From: Pigoraptor chileana
Taxonomy: Eukaryota > Opisthokonta > Filasterea
Assembly (NCBI GenBank): GCA_943704495.1
Contig: CALSCR010002028.1
Span: forward strand, 1-25,970
Length of the DNA: 25,970 nt
Direction of reading: 5' to 3'
In this document: piece after piece, positions 10,901-21,287 of the stretch
How the letters are laid out: each line of letters opens with the position of its first letter
How positions within the stretch are numbered: position 1 is the stretch's first letter
Translations under genes and position numbers: made by a program
Notes under the pieces: model-generated
Database searches by the model: none
What the model was told of the DNA's origin: nothing
What the model saw: the letters and a program-made list of their open reading frames with translations, nothing else

Positions 10901-12364
10901 AATCAGCGGCACTGAAATGGTCATCGCGACTTCTCCTTCGATTGCCGAATGTGGTCGTTTCGCCTGTTGGCGCACTTTAACCTCGTCCTCATCCTCGCCC
11001 TCACTTTCCGTTTGGGGCATTTGGTTCTGCAGATGGCTGGACTGCTGCCCACATTCGATCAGATAGAGCTGTACGCAGCCCAAGCACCGGGACTGCCACT
11101 ATCGAGCCTGTTGGTATGTGCCGCTGCCCCTGTATGCCGTCGAGAGGGATGAGGTTGTGCGGTGTCAGGTGAGGATGCATTTGCAACTGATAATCAAGCC
11201 TTGCGTCTTGTTGAATTCGTCATATGCAGGGGAAATTCAGAGAGACGGCCCACGTCGACGGGCACTTTTTCGTGTGCGATCTTGGTGCGCAAATGGTGGG
11301 TGTTGGACAATCCTCGCATCCCGGACATGCCGTGCTCAACAAACCCCGCAGCATTCTGCGTACATTCTTCACATGCCATTAGTTGTGTGGGCGAGTGACG
11401 CTAATCGCATCTACTTTGATCCACATTGACGGCCTGCCTGCACTTCATGTGATCGCCAGACGGTTGCTGACCTCATCCAGCCCCTCGACATGCCTCTGAA
11501 GCACCGATACGCCTTTTGCATTGCACCGGTCAAGACAGACGATGCGTTTGTGATGTCCACTATGCTGCAGGTGTGTTATGTGTTGTCATACTAAGCTCAG
11601 TGCCAATCGATCCACAGCCGCAATCCACTCCCCGTCTCACAATGACCCAATTCTGACGCATGTGCGGTTGTGATGCCACCGTGCGTCACTGCTTCTGCAG
11701 TATGCGCGCGCATTCAGTCTGCGACGGCGGGTGCGCCTGCGACGGTTGGCCAGCTTCGATTCAATGCAGGCGCCGTCGACGGACGAAGAACTGCAGCGCC
11801 TCGAATCTATCCACCGCTGCATCGACCTCTATCTCTGGCTCGGGTATGTCGTTCATCCTGTGTGTGTGTGCGTGCATGAGCTGTTGTGGCTATATGTTTG
11901 TGCATTATTTCCAACTTCCAATGCTCTGTGCTGGATGTGACGATGAGCTACCCACTGCATCCGCTTGCAGGCAGCGCTACCAGGACACGTTCCCAGACGG
12001 CGAATACGGACTGCAACTGCAGCAGCGGTGCTCTGACCTCATTACCATCGGTCTTGCGAGGAAATCAGAGCGGCGCGTCGACCGCGACGACCGGCGATCA
12101 CGCTCATCGCCTGGTGCGAGGGGCGGGCTCATTCAGAGGCATGCACGTGAGAAAAATTTCAATAGGCAACGGTATGGCCGCGAACACAACCACATCGACG
12201 CCGACGAGGATGGCGAGGATGGCGAGGATGGCGAGGATGATGGTCGTGTGGAGACAAGAAAGGGACGCCCGGGTCGCCCGGGTCGCCGCCCCCCAGCGGC
12301 ACAGCACCCGCGCTGGCTCGACGAGCTGTTGTCTTCACCCTCGTCAGGTGGTCGTGCGCGATAA
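7907..12364 (+). CDS. SUV3: SUV3 ATP-dependent RNA helicase, mitochondrial, 14 exons
   Basis: Exons: 7907-8444, 8606-8766, 8844-8916, 9086-9317, 9432-9697, 9916-10025, 10131-10522, 10622-10726, 10818-10881, 11033-11113, 11230-11295, 11460-11570, 11701-11843 and 11971-12364; phases agree throughout, giving 911 residues (human SUPV3L1 has 786). SUV3 unwinds RNA in mitochondria and feeds the degradosome. The N-terminus ([20 protein letters not shown]...) is Arg/Ala/His-rich, as in a mitochondrial presequence, followed by a long low-complexity linker. Motifs are Walker A GPTNSGKT (351-358), [23 protein letters not shown] (435-438), [28 protein letters not shown] and QIAGRAGRF (607-615). The C-terminal SUV3 core block ([10 protein letters not shown]) is present. 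The tail has an acidic [12 protein letters not shown] run and Arg/Gly/Pro repeats, variable regions in this family. The exon 2 donor (GTTTGG) was chosen to keep phase and is the least certain junction. Confidence 0.93.
12204..12243 (+). repeat. GAGGATGGC minisatellite inside SUV3 exon 14
   Basis: Three tandem copies of a 9-base unit plus partial copies encode the acidic [12 protein letters not shown] run in the SUV3 C-terminal tail. The repeat is in frame, so copy-number changes would alter length by three residues without breaking the gene. Confidence 0.9.
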
Positions 12365-12571
12365 AGCATTGGCGCACACGAGCTGTGTCGTCGATTTCAT
12401 TCATATATTACAACATGGAATATATTACAACATGAATGTACAAGTCATGCGCACGCAGGCACACAACGCCATAGACGCAAAACGCAAAAGATGCATAGCA
12501 CGCAGCCGCACGCAGCACGCACGCAAAAACGCAAAAACACAAAAAAACGACAAGCAGGCGAGAGCATCAAG
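12365..12571. other. Convergent 3' region between SUV3 and the SERTA-like gene
   Basis: About 200 bases separate the two stop codons. It is AT-richer than the coding parts, contains a 15-base direct repeat (TATATTACAACATGA-like, two copies between 12404 and 12434) and A-rich runs near 12530-12550. No gene is visible. Both transcripts must end here or overlap. Confidence 0.5.
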
Positions 12572-13781
12572 TTAAGAGGGGGCATTGTCTCCTGACATGA
12601 TTGTGAATGTGATGAAGACAACCTCGAGCGTGACGAGGAGGAAGAAGGCAAACTGCAGAGCGTCCATGGACGTCCCTACAGAAAAAGCTGGCAGCCCATG
12701 CTTCCTCCACTTGCCCGGGGTGCCCTTTGGCGGCTTGTGCGGGTCAACAACCTGTATGGACACGGCGCACTCGACAGCAGTCCGCGCCGCCGTCCCCACC
12801 GCCGCAACCACCGAGGTCGTCACAGCACTCTCTCCCAGCTCACTGCGCTCTGACGACCAACACACGATCGAAGTCTCGCTCTGATTGCAGCCGCCACCAG
12901 AGAGTTGTGCGCGCACCGACGCCGCACATCGCACGCCCTGCGCAGGTGCACGCCCACCCAATTCAATGACCGCGCCATCCGGCATGATGACACACCCATC
13001 AGCGCCCTCACTCTCGTCTTCACGTATGCGCTTGTCGGCTGCCTCTCGCTTTTCAAGCTCCCTCAAAGCTTCTGCCCGCAATCGCGTATCCATCTCCACC
13101 AATATCTGTCGCTGTGACGCGCGATCCCGGGCGACGTCGGCGATGAGGTTGTGTATCAGCACAAGGCGCTTCAACGGACTTCCGTGTGCAGTCACACGCG
13201 AAGGAGTGCGCCGCTGACCTTCAAGCTTTGACAGCGAAAGCTTGACGATGCGGTCGTCGTACATGAGGCGCTCAAGCTCGCGGGGCTGTCGCTTGGCCGG
13301 TGGAGACAGCTCGCCACGCGTCCGCGCCACACACACTGTCGAAGACGACGAAACATTTGTCACGCGCACGTCTCGCCTTTCTGTTGTGAAACCAGGTGAG
13401 CCTGATCCCGCATGGCCATTTGTAAGCGGGCTCGTCCGCGCATCGCTTTCGAAGTCGCCCTGCATCCTCACGGGCGACCTCCGCCTGCACAGCAGCGAAC
13501 TACCAGTGTCAACCGGCATGATATCGGCCTGAACAGCAAGACGCGACCTCGGTGAGAATTGACGATTTAGAATTCCATAGTTGCAATAACTAATATGAAT
13601 CCAACAAGCGTGCGCATCTGGTTAATTGCCGTGCGAACCAGGTCGTACAAGAACCCAGGAGCACCTGGGACAGCACATGTTTTTCTGCCGCATTGAGAAG
13701 GTGTGTGAGCGGCGTGGGAATGCGACCGAGGAGACCCGTGAGCGCGCCGCTGTCCCCACAACTGCAACTGCATGCAGACCA
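12572..13781 (-). CDS. SERTA-like protein with C-terminal membrane anchor; 5' end unresolved
   Basis: The main exon is 13528-12572. Its open frame starts with ATG at 13519 (315 residues), but a strong acceptor (GCTGTTCAG) ends just at 13529, and the frame continues in phase 0 into a likely upstream exon ending at donor 13665 (GRIPTPLTHLLNAAEK... frame, open to 13781); intron 13529-13664. So the protein probably starts further upstream, and I could not place the first exon. Counting from the ATG at 13519, residues 88-132 (DDRIVKLSLSKL...SPLKRLVLIHNLIADV) resemble the SERTA motif of TRIP-Br/SERTAD, CDCA4 and Taranis proteins, which join cell-cycle transcription control in animals. Residues 134-170 are charged and helical. 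Residues 286-308 form a single hydrophobic segment close to the C-terminus, as in tail-anchored proteins. The SERTA match is from memory of the pattern and needs an HMM test; the gene itself is well supported. Confidence 0.6.
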
Positions 13782-14536
13782 CTATTGTCGCGTGTGCACA
13801 CAGGAACCGGCCAATCCACCGCCGAAATCGGTGCGCACACCGGACGCATCCATCGGCAGTACTATGCTTAGTGCATACTCAGTGGACTATGCTGCATTTG
13901 TATAGTGAGTGGACTGCGAATGCCGCCGAATACGGGCGGGAGTGGCGCCGTGTGCAGGGCCAGCCGCCGCACAAGTGGCAACTATGGGCCGTGTATCGCA
14001 TGCTGTGGCGCATACGCAATTGAACCTGGATTCAGAATCTACTGAATGCTATTCTTCCCGTTGAAACTGGAACTGGGAGAGTAGCATGAATTCCAGGGCC
14101 GGCGGACCACCCATTCCGTCTTTGGATGGGCACGTGGGGCTCACACTCCACCACACTGGGCCATAGACACCCACATACAATGCACCCCTTTCCACCCTAT
14201 ACTCCATACGCCATACTGGCCCCATAGTGAGCTTGGTGGTACTGAATGGGCGAATCTATCACGTGTGGACAGCCAATCACAGCGCGCGTTTCAAATATGG
14301 AGATATTTCCTTTTTGGGATTAAGGTCAAAACGACGGCTAATTTATGCGAGCATTCGTTTGGTTCCACTTCGCAGATGCGATCACGTGCGGGCGGCCAGA
14401 CAACCAGTGCCAACGTGGCACGCTAGCCAGTCTAGACACACTTGCACATATAAAATGAAAAAATGCAGCTTTTGTTTCTTACTTCGTCCCACTTCTTTAC
14501 AACAGCTTTGTCGTACTGCCCTCGGTTTACGTGACA
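13782..14536. promoter_or_regulatory. Divergent region between the SERTA-like gene and the acyltransferase gene
   Basis: The left part (13782-14030) has coding-like composition on both strands, including a plus-strand frame ending YRMLWRIRN at 14023 and a minus-strand ATG at 13853; I could not build a gene and it may hold the 5' exon of the SERTA-like gene. The right part looks like promoter DNA of the acyltransferase: CACGTG at 14260-14265 followed by GCCAAT at 14272 and TTTCAAATAT at 14289, a second CACGTG at 14383-14388 directly followed by GGCGGCCA, and TATAAA at 14449-14454, 83 bases before the start codon. Confidence 0.5.
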
Positions 14537-16514
14537 ATGGCGACGACTGACGCCGGCATCCTTGCGGAGACAGGACTCGCAGACGACGGCGGCGCTGCGG
14601 GTAATCGGGAGGGTCTCCTCGGCATGGAGGCGTTTCCCAGAACAGACTCGGACACTACTCCTTTCGCTGAGCTTTCTGATAACCGCACGGCGTCACAAGA
14701 TGCAGCTGCTTGTGAGCCTCTGAGCCAACCGACGGGGGACTGCGGGGACACACCGGCACAAAATGCGCAGCCGAACGCACCCGAACCAGTTGCGACAGCA
14801 GCCGCACCGCCGTCTGAAGTGCCGCCTCCGTCAGTAATCGCACCTGCTGCGTCTTCTCCTCTGCCGCCTCTTCGTCGCCTGAGCATGTTTGAACATTGGT
14901 CGTCAGCACGTCACGAGTCGCGCGCATATTTCAATTTTTCCGTTGGAGTAACGGTCTCATGCCCCACCGATAAATCCAACGAAGGTAAGCTGCACGTGCC
15001 GTTCATGCAATGCGTAATTGTCGTATTCTATTTTAACATTCTCCGTCTGTTCCATTTTAACGGCAGAACTCCGCTCCTGCTTGCAATGGAGACTTGCCGT
15101 ACTGTGTGACAAGCGGCCTATGCTGCGTGTAGGCGTCGCGGGCTTGTGGACGACAACGCCATATTTCATTCGAATTCCGGAATACCGTCGTCTAGTTTTT
15201 GACGATGCTTGCGTGACTGTTCTGGATCGTGCTCCAACAGCACCCATGAGCCTTACGGATCCGACCGTCACGGGGCCAAATGGTCTCGACAGCCTGTGTG
15301 CATGCATTCAGGAGTGGTCCAGCAAGCCACTAGACACAGCCGGCGCCGCGCAGTCGCAGGCGCTGCTGTGGCGTGCTGCCCTCGTGCGCAGCCATGGTGC
15401 GGCGGAGTGTGATGTGGTCCTCAATTTCCACCACTCGCTTGTGGATGGCCTCGGGGGCGCCTCTGTGCTCGCAGATCTGGTCGCTGGCCAGCCATTCGAT
15501 ATGGGTTCGGACGAGACTGGCGACTCGCAGCCTGCCGCCGCCGCCTCTCGCGCTACCTCACCAACAGTGGCGTGGGACCTCCCGCCCGCCATGGAGGACG
15601 TTGTGTCTCTGAAGCCGTCGGTCGGATACCTCATCAAGAAACTGACACTGAAGCTCCTCGTCCCCGCGGTGCTCCAGCGTGTCATTGTCCCGCAGGACTT
15701 TTACGTGGGCCCGCGCATCATCCCGCCGGCGGAAGTGCTTGCCGACCGCACCCTCATGGCCCACATTGCCGTTCCCCCCAAAATGAGCGCCAGAATTGCG
15801 TCGCTGGCGCGGTCGCACGGCACAACGGCCACGGGTGCGTTGTGTGCAGCGGTGGGGTTTGCTATTGCTGCATTCGATGCGCGCACAAAGAGCGTGGCGG
15901 GCGTTTCCCCGGGACCCAAGACGCCGAAGGGAGTTAAGGTGGCCTTTGAGAGCGCAGTCAATCAGCGCAACGCAGGCAGCGTGAAAATTGATGTCTCAAA
16001 GATGGGCTCGTTCGTTGTCGGCTCGGACACCGAGGCTGTCGTCGGCCCCAATACTCAGTTTTGGGCGCTTGCAACCGCGGTGCGCGACGGCATTATGAGC
16101 GGAATTGTGCGTGCTCGTGAGACGATGGGTCTCATTTCATTTGTGAGCACGCCGCTAGAGGAGTTCATGCTCCTGCAACCGCACACGCAGCCCAACGGCC
16201 GCAACTGCACTGTCAGTGTGTCCAATCTGGGCCGCTGCGTCATTCCCGACGCCCGCCGACTCCTGTTTTCGCAGAGCTGTAACTCGATTGCCTCGTTTGT
16301 ATCGCTGTCCGTGGCGAGCATTGCTGCGGATGGCGGCGATCAAATGTGCCTGTCGCTCACGTGGGGATCGGCGGTGGCAACGGCTGACGAGGGCCGCCAG
16401 CTGGCGTCTGACTTGGCGAGCGCGCTGCGCCTGGCAGTGACACGTGATGCCGACGGACTGTCTGCGCACGAGTACATGTCGATTGTGTGCGATGACGGCG
16501 CCGGTGGGCACTGA
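14537..16514 (+). CDS. Alcohol acetyltransferase-like CoA-dependent acyltransferase, 2 exons
   Basis: Exons 14537-14984 and 15067-16514 with an 82-nt GT-AG intron give 631 residues. Residues 1 to about 115 are Ala/Pro/Thr-rich and probably disordered. The rest has the layout of the chloramphenicol acetyltransferase/condensation fold: an entry block LSMFEHWSSARHESRAYFNF, then the catalytic HHSLVDG (HHxxxDG, residues 271-277), and a late SNLGRC block that many alcohol-acetyltransferase (AATase) and related proteins share. The active His and Asp are present, so it is probably active, transferring an acyl group from CoA to an alcohol, amine or lipid; the substrate is unknown. Wax-synthase/DGAT-type and BAHD-type enzymes share the motif, but the LSxxE...H opening and SNLG block fit the AATase branch best. 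No membrane span or signal peptide is evident. Confidence 0.75.
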
Positions 16515-16768
16515 CATTATGCCAACGACTGAGCTGTGGATGGACCGCCGCTGCAGTCGCGCCAACCTCCCTATTTGCTTCAGCAATGCCAATGAACGGC
16601 TGTTGACGTATGTGTGCGCCTGTCGTTGTGTGTACTGTTGCATGGATGCCTGTGGCAGTGTGTTTCGCATTCATCAATATCATTATCACAGTGTATTTTT
16701 GCAATTTTAATCAGAGGGCAACGCAAACGAAGAATTATGGTCAGCGGGAATGTGTCATGCGACAATGC
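16515..16768. other. Convergent 3' region between the acyltransferase and VPS50
   Basis: Two stop codons face each other across 254 bases. No gene, canonical polyadenylation signal or repeat was recognised. Confidence 0.5.
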
Positions 16769-19700
16769 CTAGCGCCGCTGTCGGTCTGCCTCGCGCGCGC
16801 GCTCAATGTCTTCGATGACGGGGAAGAGCTTTGTCTTGAGCACCTTTGACTTTGGGTGCTGCGCGATGAGGCCCGTCAGTTGCTTGGCTGTGTAGTCGCG
16901 GCCAAATTCTCGCACCCACGACTCCATATGCTGCGAGTGTGGTGATTGGTTGCAAAGACGATGGGAAAGCGAGGCGTGGGAGGTCACCTCGGTGCTTGCG
17001 CCAACACGACATACAGCACACAACACACGACACACGAAACGCGTGAAGCATGAGCACCATACACACACACACATATCTATATACTATATATATATATGCG
17101 CCTATGGGGCACGCGCCAACAGACAACCAGACTGGCGAACAACACAGCAAAAACGCCATCACATCACCAACACAAGCAGGTACTCACATTCTCGTCATTG
17201 TAGTATGCGCTGACAAAATTCCTGACTATTTCGCCCTTGGGGAGCGGTTTGACCGTAGTTATCTTTTCCAGACGGCGCTCAAACGATTGAAAGTCGAGCA
17301 TCATGAGGGCGCGTCCCTCGTTGTTGCACTTTTTCACCTGCGAATAGCCCTCCACGAACATGTCAAACGAGCGGAGGACCATCTGCTCCCAGAGCATCTT
17401 ATATGGCGCGGGCGGGACACGCACCCTGCACTCCAGACCGCAAGAAAGACAAATGTAGCATTCAAGTCAGTGTCTTAGGCGCTGTGCCCATGGACTCCAC
17501 AACAAACTAGAGAGAGAAAGAGAGATTAAGAGATAGAGAGATCGAGAGACAGAGAGAGAGAAGAAAGGAAGGCAATGGCCCACGAGTACTATTTCGGATA
17601 CAAACAAACGGCACACACAATGTTCCTTTCAGCGACAAATAGTTGTGAAACGTTGATACAGAAAAACAAGTATCAACAATAACAACAAAAGACCCAGAGA
17701 GGGGTCATCGATACAAGCGCACCAAGGAAAAACTAAAGCTTCACAAAGCAGATCACTTGCCTTCCCATCGACGTGAGCTTAGACTCAATTGTTTGAAAAT
17801 TGAGCAAGAGCGTCTCAATGTATGCGCTGTGCTGCGTCGGAATCTCTTTGATCTCCCACTTGGCCAGTGCCATCTGCTGCATGACCTGCTCATCACCAAA
17901 ATAGACACAACAGAGAATCAGCGTCTTTGGGAATTCATGGACTCCCAATGACAGTTGTGAAGCATCCTCCCAAAGCATAGCAACAAACGACTTTGCACAT
18001 GCTAACATGAACCAAACAGGCGCACCTTTTCGAAATTGATGACCTTCTGCGATATGTTCCTGTACATGTACACGCGCAATTCAGGCACAATGTCAACCGT
18101 CTCGGTGAAAAAGCGGTCGAGCACAGGGACGTTTGCCGAAGGAACCATCGACTGGAGTTTGGGCTGTGCAGGGAGAAGCGGCATATGTGGACACGTCCAT
18201 AGAGAAATCATTAAGATTGACTGCGAGAGAGGCATACAATGTTCGGGTAGAGCTGCGATGGTGTGGGATTGGTGGTGTGTGTTGGTGCAGCAAGGATGTA
18301 GAACAACGACACGGAGCAGTGCCCAACACACCTTGAGCGAGTGCAGCACGTCATAAAGGAAGAGCAGTGACTCTGTCGCCGTCACACGCTCGCCGAGGCC
18401 AAACAGGCTGTCCGAGTGCGTGAGGTCGACCATTGCGGACAGCTTCGGCAGCGGAAAGCCCGTGAGGCCCACGCTCGCGTCGTTTGGATTGGAGCGGATG
18501 TTGGCCTGGTTGGCGAGCTCCTGCCGCTGCGCAAACCGCCCGATACCCTCGTGCAGGCGCAGCAGGGTCGGCCGCAGACGCGCGGGCAGCGCCGGGTCCT
18601 GCGTCACCATCATGGCATCGTCACCGCCGGCAATCAGCGAAGATCCGGGTGAGCCAAAGAAGCGAAACACAGCGTACAGGTAATAGTCGAATATTTCCGC
18701 AATCGCAATAACGACATCGAGTGCGATCGGCTTGAGCGCGTCCATCATGTGCACGTAGCGCCCCATCAGCCGCACGTAGTTGAGCGTGGTTGTCGTCAGC
18801 ATGGGGCCCAGCGAGTCGTCGTCGTCCCCCGCGCCGTCGTCGCCGTCAAACTCCGACGCCGCCGCAATGTCCGCCCCCAGCGACCGCACGAGCGCATCGT
18901 ACGGATGCTCCCCACTCGCCCCGTAGCGCTCAAAGAATTTGGACGCAAGGACGCGCGCCTGATCCAGCTGGTCGACGGCAACCTTCCCCGACGCCGCCAC
19001 TGCCGCCGCACGCACGCCACCCTGCTCGCGCCGCATGAACAGAAACTCCTTCAGGCGGTAAATGCTGAACCGCGCGCTCACGGGACACCGCTGCCAGGCC
19101 TCGTTCTCCAGCATCGCCAGGAGATTCTCCATTTGGAAGCGGTGGAACGACTTGAAGTACGTGGCTGTCTTCTGCTTGAGCGCCTCCCGCAGCGACCGCG
19201 ACTTCTCGCCGTCAAACTCGTCGCCGACAGCAATCATCGAGTTGACCATGTTCAGCACGCGAATAAACTCGTCAAATTTGAATGCGGCAAGCGTCTTTGG
19301 GATGAGGAACAGCGCCACTTTGCGCTGTATGTCCTCCCATATCGTCTTGCGGCCATGCTCCAGCTTCATCTTGACGTCCCCCAGCTGCTGCAGGTCCGCC
19401 GACGTGCGCTTGGCGGGAGAGCCAAACCCGCCCGTCACGCTGTGCTGCGCAATCTCGCGCTCCATTTCGGTGAAGCGCCGCGTGTGCCACCCAGCGAGAT
19501 CTCGGTGGCTTCGCATGACGTCGCAGAGGCCGCGGCAGAGGTCTGCGAGGCACGTGACCACCCGCGACGAGTCGAGCATCCCGCACAGCTCCTGAAACTG
19601 CATCTTTGCCAGTGGTTTGGGCGGGATAATTCCCTTGGGAAGCGAATCGCGCACGTGGCGCAGCACTATTTCGTGTGTGACGCTGCGTGATGCATGGCAA

Positions 19701-21241
19701 GTGTCACAATAAGATGCGTGGCATAAGTACCAGCGGCGCGCAACAAATACACATGGTCACGTGCAATGACTGCTCCAGGGAAACCAAGGCTGAATGAAAT
19801 CAAGGCTCAAATCAAGGACGCACCCGTCGATTGCGGTGGTAAAGTGCATGTGCAGCTGGTCCATCGCGCGCTGTCCACGGCCAAGCAGCTCGTAGGCTGT
19901 AAGCACGAGCTCATACTGCGCCGGATTGAAGCTCACACACATTTGCTTCAGAGCGCCGTCAAGATGGTCCTGCACGATGCCAAGGGAGGCGACGGTCGGG
20001 ACACACAAGTAAGCACACAGCACCATCCGCACATGCCTTTTGCAATACTGGTCACTCTGTGCTCTCTTTCTCTTTCTCAAACGCACGCACACACACATGC
20101 ACATTAAATGTACATATAAGGCACATCTGCTATTATCGCTGAGAACAGCACTGGAGCGCGGAAGCACATTGGGGACAAAGTGAACAGACTGCCAAATGGT
20201 TTCCTTGCACAAATCTGCAAGCAGGACACATGCCTCGATAAGTTCAAATGTTTCCTGGAGTTTACCGCCCATTTCGCGCACGCAATTGAGTTGCTTGTAT
20301 GCGTTGGCGGCCTTTTGGCATCGAACGCAGAGATCAATCGCCTTTGGGAAATTGCCCTCATCAAGCAGCCGACGAAGTTCCTGCAATGCCAACACAATCA
20401 CGTGCATACCCAAAACATACGCACGATCACACGCACGATCACAAGTCAATGACCAAGGAACAATTGTCACACACTTCACATGGACGGCATGTATGTGTTG
20501 GTTTGACTCCATAGCATCCACAAAAGAAGGCAGGGGCCAGTGCGCGCGGAAGTGGGGAACGTACCTCGTGTGAGCGCTGGATGGTCTGAATGCCTTTGAG
20601 GCACTGGAGCAGCACGGCAAGCGTCTGTCGCTTGCGAGTGTGCGCAAGAATCTGCGCAGGAATACGCAACGCCCTCAGCAGTGAGCAGTGATGACAATGC
20701 ACTCCCGCATGCATGTTGCACGTGACACGTCCACTTTGACTGCCGCCCGTGCCTTCACTCACGCACGCAGCAGCAGCGCTCACCTGCAGCCCGCCCTTGT
20801 TCACGCCCTCCTCGGCCTTTTGCAGGTGGCGCCGGCCGTTCTTGCACACAACCTTGGTGATTTCGAGCTCTTCTTGAAGCTCAGCCACGCGCGTCAGCTG
20901 CACACAACCATACACACACGAGAACAACGCGACGCAACGCAGAACACGGGTATCCCAGAGTGAGCCACGCGTAGAATTGAGTGGGGGCTAGGGGATCAAT
21001 GCCATAAGTTGCCATGTGGTTGGTACTGTCGCATGCCAGACACAGCGAGACGGGTCGCGGCGCACCTCCTGCACAAATGACTTGTGGTTATCGAGCACAA
21101 GCTGAGACAACCGCTTGCTGATCGACTGCAGAATGCGCCACTGCCTCTTGCGATCAGAGTCCAACTCGGCTGCCTCGAGGGTGTCTGGAAGACTCTGCAA
21201 CATCAGCTCAACGGGATCAAAGTTCTCCTATATGCGTTGTG

Positions 21242-21287
<46 letters not shown>

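Noticed and set aside
13567-13664. Minus-strand C-terminal frame ending in a hydrophobic run (LVGFILVIATMEF)
   Set aside because: It lies inside the intron 13529-13664 implied by the phase-matched exons of the SERTA-like gene; I judged it intronic, though not with certainty.
18749-19690. Plus-strand open frame of 313 codons
   Set aside because: It is antisense to the large VPS50 exon, whose minus-strand frame aligns with syndetin along its whole length.
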